Positions 50,169-59,514 of a stretch of 64,000 nt of DNA are shown piece by piece (position 1 is the stretch's first letter; each line of letters starts with the position of its first letter). This DNA comes from Pseudomonas kuykendallii. GTDB taxonomy: Bacteria > Pseudomonadota > Gammaproteobacteria > Pseudomonadales > Pseudomonadaceae. The position numbers and the translations under genes were made by a program. Below the pieces are notes generated by a model. It had not been told where the DNA came from and searched no databases. It saw only the letters and a list, made by a program, of their open reading frames with translations. The stretch lies in the NCBI RefSeq assembly GCF_900106975.1, contig NZ_FNNU01000005.1, positions 310,001-374,000 of the forward strand, given 5' to 3'.

Positions 50169-52864
50169 GCGTCGAGCAACTCCAGTTCGCGGGCGCGGCG
50201 GATCGCGTGGGTGCGGTTACGCACCTTGAGCTTGTCGTAGATGTTGTGCAGGTGCCATTTCACCGTACCCAGCGCCAGCGCCAGGCGAATGCCGATCTCC
50301 TCGTTGGACATGCCGGTGGCGGCCAGACGGATGACTTCCATCTCGCGATCGGTGAGGTCATCGCCCGGCGACTCGACCGTTTCGCGCGCCGGGCTGCCCG
50401 GCCAGACCGTCAGCAAACCGCGAATGAAGCCCTGCAGCGCCGGTTGGCGCTCGGTGACTTCGAGCTGCTGGAGCATCTGCCGGATGGCCTCGCCCTCCTC
50501 GATGAACAGACTGCGCAGCCCTTCGCGTTCGGCATCGATGAGGCATTGCACGAGCGTGCTCAACGCCCGCTCCTGATAGCCCAGCCGCTGGTGGCTGAGT
50601 GCCGCGAGAATCTCCAGGCGCAGGCGCTGCACGCCATGCCAGCCGGGTTGCAGCAGCTCACGCAACTGGGCGATCTCGTGCAACGCCTCGCTGTATTGCC
50701 CGCGCGCCTGTTGCAGGCGCACGCGGCTAACGCCCAGGCTCCAGCGCACCGGATTGAACGGCTGCGCGGCGTAATGCGCGGCATGACGTTCCCAGTCGAG
50801 GCTCTTCAGGCGCTGCTCGGCGCGGCGGATGCGGTCCGCCGCCGGTTGCTGCAGGATCAGCGCGATCTCGTCCGCCACCGCCTGCGCCTGGAAGCGCCAG
50901 GACTGGTTGCGCACCGCCAGTCCTTGAAGCAGCACCAGGCTTTCCAGCGCCTCGCAGGTCTGGTTTCGGGCGCGCTGGAGGCGCGAGAGGAACAGCAGGC
51001 CCTGGGCATAGAGGTCGATCGGGTTGATCACATCGACCTGGCGCAGCGCGCGTCCGAGGCGCTCCTCGAGTCCGTCGTAACGCGCCTGCTGGTAAGCGAT
51101 CAGTGATTCGGTGATGGCGGGCAGCGCCAGCGCGCGGGACCTGTCGCCGAACCACGGCATCAGCCGCCCGCGCAGGCGTTCGGAAAGCAGCTGCGCCTGC
51201 CGCGTGCAGCCCTGTTCCAAGGCCAGCAGCACCTCGACGTTGCTCAGTTGCATCGCCAGGTAGCGGCCTTCGAGGAAGTGATTGCGCTGCTGCGCCAGCG
51301 CGAGCAGGTGCCGCGCCGCTTCGGGACGGGCGAGCATCACCTGCGCCAGCGCGCCGACGACCAGCAGTGCCACCTCGAGAAACGCCGCATGCTGACCCAG
51401 CTGTGCTTCGACCTTGCCGGCCAGTTCCACGCACAGCGCAAGTTCGTCCTTCTGCAGCGCGATCAGCGCCTTCACCGCCATGGCAGCCAGATAACCCTGC
51501 TGCAACGGCTCGCCTTCGCCCGCGTCCCAGCGTTGCAAGAGTTCGTCGAGCAGGCGCTTGGCCTCGGGCAACGACTGGCCGGCTGCCTTCTCCCAGACAC
51601 TCGCCAACACCAGCACCGGGTAGCGCTCGGCAATGGCGTCGGGAATCTGCTGGCGCCAGCGGTAGATCTGGCTGAGCTGACCGCGGTTGATCAGCTCCAA
51701 CCCGCAGCCATCCACCAGCGCGGCAAGCATTTCCGGGTCTTCGGCGAGGCAGGCGTGCTCGATCGCCAGGTTCTGCATGTGATGGTTGGTGAACCACAGG
51801 CTGGCGTTGAAATGCAGGTGCTTGAGGCGTTCCGGGTCGCGCTGGCGCAGGCGCGCGCGGAGGAAGTCCGCGAACAGGTGGTGGAAGCGGTACCAGTGCC
51901 GGGCGCGATCCAGCGGTTCGAGGAACAGCTGGCGCTGCTCCAGTTCCTCCAGCAAGGCCTGCCCGTCGTCGCAGCCGGTCAGTGCCCCGGCCAGTTCGCC
52001 GCTCAGTTGGTTGGCCACCGCCAGCGCCAGCAGTTGCTCCTGCAGCGGCTCCGGCAGTTGCTCGAATACGGTGCTCAACAGGTAGTCGCCGACCGCCAGT
52101 TCGCTGACGTTGCGGGGCATCGGTGCGTCATCGGAACGGTTGTGCAACCACAGGCTGGCGAGGTGTACGCCGGCAAGCCAACCCTCGGTCTGCGCATGCA
52201 GCGCCGCAACGGTGGCGGTATCCACGCAGAGCCCGGCGCTGCGCAGGTATTCGCCGGTCTCCTCCAGGCTGAGGCGCAGCTCGTCGCTGCCGATCTCCAG
52301 CAACAACCCTTTGGCGCGCAGGCTGGCCAGACGCAGCGCGGGCAGAGAGCGGCTGCCGAGGGCGAGGACGAATCCGGGTGGCCCCAGCAGCACCATGCGA
52401 TTGAGCGCAGCCAACAAATCGGGGTCCTGAATCAGGTGAACGTCGTCAATCACCAGCAGCAGCGGCTGCCGCTGCTCGGACAGGTCCGCCAGCAGGCTTT
52501 CCACCACCGCGGCCACCGGCACCTGCATGGTGTTGCGCAGGTAGCTCAGCGCATCCGCGCCGATGCCCGGAAAGGCGCTGCGCAATGCGGCGATCAGCTG
52601 AGTCAGGAAATGCAGTGGATCGTCGTCGCCTTCGCCCAGGGAATACCAGGCGCTGGCGTAGCCCTCGGCGCTGCGCGACGCCGCAAGCTCGGCCAGCGCG
52701 GTGGTCTTGCCGAAGCCCGCGGGGGCGCGGAACAGCACCAGCCGCGCGGAGGGTGCGCCGAGAAGGGCCTGGAGATGGGGCCGGGGAAGGCTCGCGGACG
52801 GTTGCGGTGGCAACAGCTTCGAGCGCGACAGACTGCTTGAGGCTGGATCTAGAACTGCGTCCAC
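50165..52864 (-). CDS. Large LuxR-family (MalT/LAL type) transcriptional activator
   Basis: 899 residues, same architecture as the downstream gene. Walker A APAGFGKTT is at 47-55 and Walker B is LLLVIDDVHLI. A helical-repeat centre precedes the C-terminal LuxR HTH (LTDREMEVIRLAATGMSNEEI, then TVKWHLHNIYDKLKV). The start is a GTG at 52864 with GAGG nine bases upstream. A -10-like TAGAAT and a perfect inverted repeat lie just upstream. The two LAL genes look like an old tandem duplication, now clearly diverged. Confidence 0.87.
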   Translation of the reverse strand: MDAVLDPASSSLSRSKLLPPQPSASLPRPHLQALLGAPSARLVLFRAPAGFGKTTALAELAASRSAEGYASAWYSLGEGDDDPLHFLTQLIAALRSAFPGIGADALSYLRNTMQVPVAAVVESLLADLSEQRQPLLLVIDDVHLIQDPDLLAALNRMVLLGPPGFVLALGSRSLPALRLASLRAKGLLLEIGSDELRLSLEETGEYLRSAGLCVDTATVAALHAQTEGWLAGVHLASLWLHNRSDDAPMPRNVSELAVGDYLLSTVFEQLPEPLQEQLLALAVANQLSGELAGALTGCDDGQALLEELEQRQLFLEPLDRARHWYRFHHLFADFLRARLRQRDPERLKHLHFNASLWFTNHHMQNLAIEHACLAEDPEMLAALVDGCGLELINRGQLSQIYRWRQQIPDAIAERYPVLVLASVWEKAAGQSLPEAKRLLDELLQRWDAGEGEPLQQGYLAAMAVKALIALQKDELALCVELAGKVEAQLGQHAAFLEVALLVVGALAQVMLARPEAARHLLALAQQRNHFLEGRYLAMQLSNVEVLLALEQGCTRQAQLLSERLRGRLMPWFGDRSRALALPAITESLIAYQQARYDGLEERLGRALRQVDVINPIDLYAQGLLFLSRLQRARNQTCEALESLVLLQGLAVRNQSWRFQAQAVADEIALILQQPAADRIRRAEQRLKSLDWERHAAHYAAQPFNPVRWSLGVSRVRLQQARGQYSEALHEIAQLRELLQPGWHGVQRLRLEILAALSHQRLGYQERALSTLVQCLIDAEREGLRSLFIEEGEAIRQMLQQLEVTERQPALQGFIRGLLTVWPGSPARETVESPGDDLTDREMEVIRLAATGMSNEEIGIRLALALGTVKWHLHNIYDKLKVRNRTHAIRRARELELLDA

Positions 52865-52893
52865 GGCCTGGGTCCTCGTCCTTATGGTTGTTA

Positions 52894-52927
52894 GTCGGAG
52901 TCATACTCCTCGGACTCCGACATTCTA
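52894..52927 (-). promoter_or_regulatory. Inverted repeat abutting a -10 element upstream of the LAL regulator pair
   Basis: GTCGGAGT and ACTCCGAC form a perfect 8-bp inverted repeat with a 12-bp spacer (52894-52921). On the minus strand a TAGAAT -10 (52922-52927) touches it, so the repeat covers the expected transcription start. No good -35 is visible. This is a candidate operator. Confidence 0.5.
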
Positions 52928-52988
52928 GGGGCTGTCGAGGCCTCACCGCGAGCCGCATCGCCGCGAATCAGGCCTCAACCGACCCCAG

Positions 52989-53016
52989 TAGCCGCCGAAG
53001 AAACCCCTGGCGGCTA
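52989..53016. promoter_or_regulatory. Second inverted repeat in the LAL-pabB divergent region
   Basis: TAGCCGCC and GGCGGCTA form a perfect 8-bp inverted repeat, again with a 12-bp spacer, 57 bp before the pabB start. It could be an operator or leader hairpin for pabB. A TACAAT at 53038 could serve as the pabB -10. Confidence 0.4.
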
Positions 53017-53072
53017 GGATCATGCGTACGGCGGCACTACAATCGCCTCCCGTGCCCGTCTGACCCCTCCCC

Positions 53073-54416
53073 ATGTCGACCTGTTCCCTCCACGCCCTCG
53101 GTTACCGCGCCGACCCGTCCGCCTTCTTCGCCTCGATCTTCGACGCGCCGGGAGCCGTGCTGCTCGACGCCGGGCGCCCGGACGCCGAGCGCGGACGCTT
53201 CGACATCCTCAGTGCCTGGCCGCTGGCGGAATTCACGCCTGCCGCCGACGAGCCGGCCGGAGCCTTTCTCCAGCGCCTGCGCCAGGCCCTGGCCGAGATG
53301 GCCCCGGCCGAGCTGCCGGCGGGCGTCGAACTGCCCTTTGCCGGCGGGCTGATCGGCTACCTCGGCTACGATTTCGGTCGCGGCCTGGAGCGCCTGCCGA
53401 GTCGCGCGCAGGACGATCTGCATCTGCCCACGGCGACCCTTGGTCTGTATGCCTGGGCGCTGATCAGCGATCACCAGCTCGGCACCAGCCAGTTGCTGTT
53501 CCACCCGGCACTGGCCGAGTCCGAACGCCGGCGGCTGTGCCGCCTGTTCGAGCAGCCCACGACGTCCGAGCCTGAGCCGTTCTCGCTGCGCGCGGCGTTT
53601 CGCGCCGATATCGATGCCGAACAGTACCGTTCCGCGATTGCCCGCATCCAGGCCTACATAGCGGCCGGAGACTGCTACCAGGTGAACTTCGCCCAGCGCT
53701 TTCGCGCGCCGTGCCAGGGCGAACCCTGGCTGGCCTACCGCGCGTTGCGCCGCGCCTGCCCCACTCCGTTCGCCGCCTACCAGGCGCTGGCGGGCGGCGG
53801 CGCGATCCTCAGCCTCTCGCCCGAACGCTTCCTGCAACTCAGCCAAGGCCAGGTGGAAACCCGGCCGATCAAGGGCACCCGGCCGCGCGGCGCGACGTCC
53901 GCCGAAGACGAACGACAGGCCCGCGAGCTGCTGGCGAGCGACAAGGACCGCGCGGAAAACCTGATGATCGTCGACCTGCTGCGCAACGATCTCGGCCGCA
54001 GCTGCCGCATCGGCTCGGTGAAGGTGCCCGAGCTGTTCGCGCTGGAAAGCTATCCGAACGTGCACCACCTGGTCAGCGCGGTACGCGGCGAGCTGGCCGA
54101 AGGCCGCGATGCGCTCGACCTGCTCGCGGGCTGCTTCCCCGGGGGCTCGATCACCGGCGCACCGAAGATCCGCGCGATGCAGATCATCGACGAGCTGGAG
54201 CCAACGCGCCGCGCGATCTACTGCGGCTCGCTGCTCTATCTGGACGTACGCGGGGAGATGGACAGCTCGATCGCCATCCGCAGCCTGCTGGTCAAGGATG
54301 GTCAGGTCAGTTGCTGGGGCGGCGGCGGCATCGTCGCCGACTCGGACTGGCAGGCGGAATACGAGGAATCCAAGACCAAGGTGCGCGTGCTGCTGCGCAC
54401 CCTGGAAGCCCTGTAG
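53073..54416 (+). CDS. pabB: Aminodeoxychorismate synthase component I
   Basis: 447 residues. PabB converts chorismate and ammonia from PabA to 4-amino-4-deoxychorismate for folate. The chorismate-binding motif PIKGTRPRG carries the conserved Lys of aminodeoxychorismate synthases, followed by MIVDLLRNDLGR, GSITGAPKIRAM and CWGGGGIVADSD. The N-terminal domain has GGLIGYLGYDFGRGLE. It is divergent from the LAL regulator genes and convergent with thrH. Confidence 0.95.
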   Translation: MSTCSLHALGYRADPSAFFASIFDAPGAVLLDAGRPDAERGRFDILSAWPLAEFTPAADEPAGAFLQRLRQALAEMAPAELPAGVELPFAGGLIGYLGYDFGRGLERLPSRAQDDLHLPTATLGLYAWALISDHQLGTSQLLFHPALAESERRRLCRLFEQPTTSEPEPFSLRAAFRADIDAEQYRSAIARIQAYIAAGDCYQVNFAQRFRAPCQGEPWLAYRALRRACPTPFAAYQALAGGGAILSLSPERFLQLSQGQVETRPIKGTRPRGATSAEDERQARELLASDKDRAENLMIVDLLRNDLGRSCRIGSVKVPELFALESYPNVHHLVSAVRGELAEGRDALDLLAGCFPGGSITGAPKIRAMQIIDELEPTRRAIYCGSLLYLDVRGEMDSSIAIRSLLVKDGQVSCWGGGGIVADSDWQAEYEESKTKVRVLLRTLEAL

Positions 54417-54422
54417 CGGTCG

Positions 54423-54441
54423 CCCGCCACAGGCAGGCGGG
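54423..54441. terminator. Weak hairpin between convergent pabB and thrH
   Basis: CCCGCC/GGCGGG with a seven-base loop fills the 27-bp gap between the two stops. It lacks a T tract. Confidence 0.35.
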
Positions 54442-54443
54442 AA

Positions 54444-55061
54444 TTACAGCGTCAGGCTGCGATTGGAGGCCTTGAGGAACTCCTGTTTGAGGGCCTCGAA
54501 GGTATGCACGGCGGGGAACTGCGGAAACTCGCGGATGACGTTCTCCGGCGCATGGAACAGGATGCCGGCATGCGCTTCGTCGAGCATCGCGGTGTCGTTG
54601 TAGGAGTCGCCGGCCGCGATCACGCGGTAGTAGAGACTCTTGAAGGCGATCACCGACTGGCGCTTGGGGTCCTTTTGCCGCAGTTCATAGCCGACCACGC
54701 GATCGCTCTCGTCCACCACCAGCGTGTGGCAGAGCAGCGCCGGGAAACCGAGCTGGCGCATCAGCGGCTGGGAGAACTGGTAGAAGGTGTCCGAAAGGAT
54801 CACCACCTGGAAACGCTCGCGCAGCCAGTCGATGAACTCTCGCGCGCCTTCGAGCGGCTGCAGCGTGGCGATCACCTTCTGGATGTCGGAGAGTTTCAGG
54901 CCGTGCTCGTCGAGGATGCGCAGGCGCTGCTTCATCAGCACGTCGTAGTCGGGAATGTCCCGAGTGGTGGCCTTGAGCGCGTCGATACCGGTTTGTTCGG
55001 CGAACGCGATCCAGATTTCCGGTACCAGGACCCCTTCCAGGTCGAGACAGGCGATTTCCAC
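54444..55061 (-). CDS. thrH: Phosphoserine phosphatase / phosphoserine:homoserine phosphotransferase
   Basis: 205 residues, the ThrH length. It is a HAD-family enzyme that dephosphorylates phosphoserine and can pass the phosphate to homoserine. HAD motif I is CLDLEGVLVPE, with Asp nucleophile and Glu in place of the usual second Asp, as in ThrH. Motif II is VVILSDTF, motif III is the Lys in RQKDPKR and motif IV is AAGDSYNDTAML. The start is a GTG at 55061 with GGAG six bases upstream; a 45-codon upstream extension lacks family similarity. Confidence 0.94.
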   Translation of the reverse strand: MEIACLDLEGVLVPEIWIAFAEQTGIDALKATTRDIPDYDVLMKQRLRILDEHGLKLSDIQKVIATLQPLEGAREFIDWLRERFQVVILSDTFYQFSQPLMRQLGFPALLCHTLVVDESDRVVGYELRQKDPKRQSVIAFKSLYYRVIAAGDSYNDTAMLDEAHAGILFHAPENVIREFPQFPAVHTFEALKQEFLKASNRSLTL

Positions 55062-55211
55062 AGGAGTCTCCAAAGACTGCTTATCGAAGGGGCGGCACTT
55101 TAGCAGCCAGCCCAGGCGAAGGCTATCGGACCGCGGAGCGGTGGTTGGCGCCCGGCGCCGCTGGTACCATCGCCCTCCTTCGCGAACCGCGCTCAATCAC
55201 AGGAGCCTGCC

Positions 55212-55832
55212 ATGAGCCTCGATCTGGACACCCTCAACGCCGAACTCGGCCACGATGCCGAGAAGCTCGTGGAATGGGCCCTGGGCCTGGGCAAGACGGC
55301 CATCTGCACGACCAATTTCCGGCCTTTCGAGGCGGTGATTCTGCACATGGTCAGCCGCGTCGACCCGAACATCCCGGTGATCTGGATGGACAGCGGCTAC
55401 AACACCGCCGCCACCTACCGCTGCGCCGACGAAATCTGCCGCAAGCTGAACCTCAACCTGAGCATCTATCTGCCGAAACGCTCGCGCGCCCATCGCGAAG
55501 CCGTCGAAGGCGCCACGCCGGCGCTGGACGATCCGCGTCACGCGGCGTTCACCGAGGAGGTCAAGCTGGAGCCCTTCGCCCGGGCCCTGCGCGAAACCGC
55601 GCCGCAGGTGTGGTTTACCGCGCTGCGCGCCACCGACACTGCCGTGCGCGCGGCGATGGAGCCGATCAGCCTCAACCCGGACGGCCTGATCAAGGTTGCG
55701 CCGCTGCTGCACTGGTCGTCGAAGGACCTCTACCAGTACCTGACCAAGTACGACCTGCCCAACGAGTTCGACTACTTCGACCCGACCAAGGGCGAGGACA
55801 ACCGCGAGTGCGGGCTGCACCTGAGCCACTGA
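55212..55832 (+). CDS. CysH-like sulfonucleotide reductase family protein, short and Fe-S-free
   Basis: 206 residues of PAPS-reductase fold. TTNFRPFEAVILHMVS aligns with the PP-loop, WMDSGYNTAATYR with the TDTG..PETYRF segment, and ECGLHLSH is the catalytic-Cys tail of CysH. It lacks the CC/CxxC iron-sulfur cysteines of P. aeruginosa APS reductase. It is about 40-60 residues shorter than known enzymes and has RATDTA where E. coli has RREQS. It may be a PAPS-type reductase or a divergent relative with another role. AGGAG precedes the ATG at 55212. It is flanked by thrH and cysB, matching the cysH position in PAO1. Confidence 0.75.
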   Translation: MSLDLDTLNAELGHDAEKLVEWALGLGKTAICTTNFRPFEAVILHMVSRVDPNIPVIWMDSGYNTAATYRCADEICRKLNLNLSIYLPKRSRAHREAVEGATPALDDPRHAAFTEEVKLEPFARALRETAPQVWFTALRATDTAVRAAMEPISLNPDGLIKVAPLLHWSSKDLYQYLTKYDLPNEFDYFDPTKGEDNRECGLHLSH

Positions 55833-55849
55833 CTCCTGGCGGAACGAAG

Positions 55850-55876
55850 AAAGCTTCCCGGCGGGAGGCTTTTTTC
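55850..55876 (+). terminator. Rho-independent terminator after the cysH-like gene
   Basis: AAGCTTCCC pairs with GGGAGGCTT (one G-T) and is followed by TTTTTC on the plus strand, between convergent cysH-like and cysB. Confidence 0.7.
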
Positions 55877-55889
55877 ATGGCGCGGACGC

Positions 55890-56873
<984 letters not shown>

Positions 56874-56983
56874 TCAAGTGGTTCTTCCGCTGCCCATCGG
56901 CAGGTTTTTATAACCATATTATTAGTTGAGGGTGTAAAGCTAGACGATTTTTATAGTCACGCTCACATTTAGTGCGCGCTATT

Positions 56984-57484
56984 TCAAAAATCCGCCCGCG
57001 CCCGCGTCTGCAACATCGGCACCAGGTAGACCGGCACCTCGGCCAGTTGCATCACACAGGTGGCGGTGCGTCCGAGGGAAGTACCGTTACAGCTGTCCTG
57101 GCTGTGCGCACCGAGTACCACTGCATCCACTGCCAGTTCACGGGCCTGTTCGAGGATGACCTGGGGCGGGTCGCCGCGGATCACCCGCACCGTGCGGATC
57201 AGGTCCAGGTTTTCGTAGGCTTCGCCCATTTCGTCGCGGAAGCCTTCCAGCACGCGCTGCTGGATGTTCGACATGACCACGTCCAAGCCATCGGTGCGCA
57301 AGCGCTCGAGCGTGTCCTTGTCCAGGTAGGTCTGCAGCACCGACTCGGCGAACAGTCCCATGGGCTCCACCGCGTGCACCACGTAGAGCTCGGCCTTGTA
57401 GGCCTGGGCCAGGGAAACCGCATGCTGTAACACGTAAGGCGCGTATAGACCGAGGTCCGTGGCGTAGAGAATGGTCCGGATCAT
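56984..57484 (-). CDS. Universal stress protein family protein
   Basis: 166 residues, single UspA domain. MIRTILYATDLGLYAPYVLQ opens the fold and VDAVVLGAHSQDSCNGTSLG takes the place of the G-x2-G-x9-GS ATP motif. In the classic ATP-binding type this reads GxxGxxxxxxxxxGS, so nucleotide binding is uncertain here. ATG 57484 is preferred to a start 12 codons upstream. It is transcribed toward cysB; no functional partner is evident. Confidence 0.85.
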   Translation of the reverse strand: MIRTILYATDLGLYAPYVLQHAVSLAQAYKAELYVVHAVEPMGLFAESVLQTYLDKDTLERLRTDGLDVVMSNIQQRVLEGFRDEMGEAYENLDLIRTVRVIRGDPPQVILEQARELAVDAVVLGAHSQDSCNGTSLGRTATCVMQLAEVPVYLVPMLQTRARADF

Positions 57485-57599
57485 ATGCCCTCCGACTGCG
57501 AGCGAATTGGGCCTCGCCACAGCTTAGCAGCGGATATGAAAATGGCATGCATCGGTCGACCGTCGACAATCCGGCCCCATTCGGCCCCGCAGAAAGGCG

Positions 57600-58553
57600 C
57601 TAGACGCGCCCCTCGCTCAAAAAGCTCAGCGCCTGATACAGCGCGCGCGTACAGGGCATGTCTTGCCCCTTGGCCTCCGCCGCGGAGAGCGGCGCGGCAT
57701 AGATGGCCGGCAGTTCCAGCGGGCGGCGGGACAGATGATCGTGGTACATGCTCGGCAGGTAATCGCTCATCCGTTCGGTCATGACCAGCAACTTGTCGGC
57801 AAGACCGGGCGGCATTGCGTGGCCGCAGGCCTCGGCGCCCTGCACAACCTCCAGCATGATCGAGCGGATCAGCGCGCGGCTGTCCGCCTGCCCCATGAGT
57901 GCCTCGGTTCCGGCATCGAGCAGCACCGAGAGCCCGTTGTAGGGCACGTTCCACACCAGCTTCTGCCAGCGCGCCTGGTCTAGGTTGGCCATCGCGGTGG
58001 ATTCGAGGCCCGCCTGGCGGAACATTTCGCAGCCGCTTTCGAGGATCGCCTGGCGCTCTGCCGCGTCGATCGCCGGCCCCGAGTGATAGCCGAGGTTGAC
58101 CCCGCCCAGGGCCTGATGCACCACTTCCCCCGGCGCACGACGGTGGGCGCAGATGTAGCAGAGCCCGCCGATCAGGTGCAGCCCTTCGGGCAACAGCGGG
58201 CGCAACGCCTCCTCGACCCCCAGGCCGTTCTGCAACAGCACCACCTTGGCGTCCGGCGCAGCCGCCTGCGCGATCAGCGGTGCGAGGTCGGCGTTGCTGG
58301 TGGTCTTGGCACCGACCAGCAGCCAGTCGCAGGGCGGCATCTGCGCAGCCTCCCGGTAGGCCTGCACCGGGTTGAGCAGCAGTTCGCCATGCACCGCGCT
58401 ATCCACCCGCAGGCCGCGCTCGCTCACGACAGCGAACTCGCTGCGCAGCAGGAAATGCACGTCGTAGCCGGCACGCGCCAGCATCAGGCCGTAGAAGCCG
58501 CCGATGGCGCCCGTGCCGATGATGCCGATGCGTGGACGATGGATTTCGCTCAT
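57600..58553 (-). CDS. 2-dehydropantoate 2-reductase (ketopantoate reductase) family protein
   Basis: 317 residues. The Rossmann motif IGIIGTGAIGGFYGLMLA binds NADPH. The catalytic Lys lies in ARWQKLVWNVPYNGLSVLLD, and the ApbA_C domain contains SMYHDHLSRRPLELPAIY. It may make pantoate, but genomes often carry several paralogues and no pan genes are nearby, so no symbol is given. ATG 58553 overlaps the stop of the thioredoxin-like gene by one base. Confidence 0.85.
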   Translation of the reverse strand: MSEIHRPRIGIIGTGAIGGFYGLMLARAGYDVHFLLRSEFAVVSERGLRVDSAVHGELLLNPVQAYREAAQMPPCDWLLVGAKTTSNADLAPLIAQAAAPDAKVVLLQNGLGVEEALRPLLPEGLHLIGGLCYICAHRRAPGEVVHQALGGVNLGYHSGPAIDAAERQAILESGCEMFRQAGLESTAMANLDQARWQKLVWNVPYNGLSVLLDAGTEALMGQADSRALIRSIMLEVVQGAEACGHAMPPGLADKLLVMTERMSDYLPSMYHDHLSRRPLELPAIYAAPLSAAEAKGQDMPCTRALYQALSFLSEGRV

Positions 58554-58909
58554 CAGGGAAGCTCCTCTGCGGGACCGGCCAACGCCGCGTCCAGGGCTGA
58601 AACAAGGGAAGCGCGTTCGAGTCGCGCCTGCAATGCGCCAAAGAACTGGCCGTCGCGGATCACGAACAACGCCGGCAAGTGGAAAACGCCATAGCGTTCC
58701 ACCAGCCCGCCATTGTCGCCAGCGTCCACCCAGCACAGACGCTCGACGGGCAACGCCATGCCGGGCAACTCGCGACGCGCCCTGCGGCAACTGGCACAAC
58801 CGATGCTTGTGAATACCACCAGCGAAACGCCCGACAGGTCGAGCAGGCGGTGATCCGCGTCGAAGTCTGTCAACTCGAGCTGGGCTCTTATACTGTCTTC
58901 AGCAGCCAT
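58553..58909 (-). CDS. Thioredoxin-like protein with CASC motif
   Basis: 118 residues in a thioredoxin fold. The redox motif is GCASCRRARREL, in the usual place after LVVFTSI, and the cis-Pro region is YGVFHLPALFVIRDG. There is no signal peptide. I take the ATG at 58909. Another ATG at 58936 would overlap the divergent PilZ start and has no visible ribosome site. It is coupled to the ketopantoate-reductase-like gene by a TGATG overlap. Confidence 0.8.
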   Translation of the reverse strand: MAAEDSIRAQLELTDFDADHRLLDLSGVSLVVFTSIGCASCRRARRELPGMALPVERLCWVDAGDNGGLVERYGVFHLPALFVIRDGQFFGALQARLERASLVSALDAALAGPAEELP

Positions 58910-58934
58910 CGTCGTGTCATTCCAGGAGTCGTCC

Positions 58935-59360
58935 ATGCGCCGGTTCTTACGTCACCCCAGCGACATGCCCATCGAGTTGAAGCCGCGCGACCAGGAGCGC
59001 CTGCCGCGACAGCGGCTGAACAATATCAGCCTTGGCGGGGTGGCGTGCAATTGCACGGAGCGCCTGCAGAACGGCACGCCGATCGAACTGCGCATTCCCC
59101 TGTTCGGCGACGACGCCACCTGCAACGGCGTGATCGCCTGGTGCGAACAGGAAGCCGGCGGTTACCTGGTGGGCATCACCTTCATCGACGAGGACACCCT
59201 GTTCAAGGCGCGGATGGTGCAGCAGGTCTGCCAGATCGAGCGCTATCGGCGCGAGCGCGAGGAACAGCTGGGTACCCAACTGGGCATCGAGGACGTCGCT
59301 CAGGAATGGATGAGCGCCCATGCCGAGGAATTCTCCCGCGACAGCTTCGACCGCCACTGA
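58935..59360 (+). CDS. PilZ-domain protein (cyclic-di-GMP receptor type)
   Basis: 141 residues. The c-di-GMP signature is complete: RRFLR near the N terminus (RxxxR) and NNISLGGVAC (D/NxSxxG). The C-terminal helix is charged and may form a coiled coil (IERYRREREEQLGTQLG). Start ATG 58935 follows AGGAG. It is divergent from the thioredoxin-like gene with only 25 bp between starts. The partner or output is unknown. Confidence 0.9.
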   Translation: MRRFLRHPSDMPIELKPRDQERLPRQRLNNISLGGVACNCTERLQNGTPIELRIPLFGDDATCNGVIAWCEQEAGGYLVGITFIDEDTLFKARMVQQVCQIERYRREREEQLGTQLGIEDVAQEWMSAHAEEFSRDSFDRH

Positions 59361-59514
59361 CGCCGGTCCGCGCAGGCGCATCGCCCATTGTCTCGCTCCC
59401 GCCTAAGCGGTAAGGTTCCGTTCCCCCGCGCTCGACCCTCGGTGATCCGCCTCGCAGGGGAACGCGAGCGGCTCGAAAGCCGCGCTCCGACGACCCGACC
59501 TGATGAAAAGCACG

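Noticed and set aside
55212-55832. Canonical Fe-S APS reductase CysH call
   Set aside because: The iron-sulfur cysteines and RREQS-type motif are absent, so only a family-level call is given.
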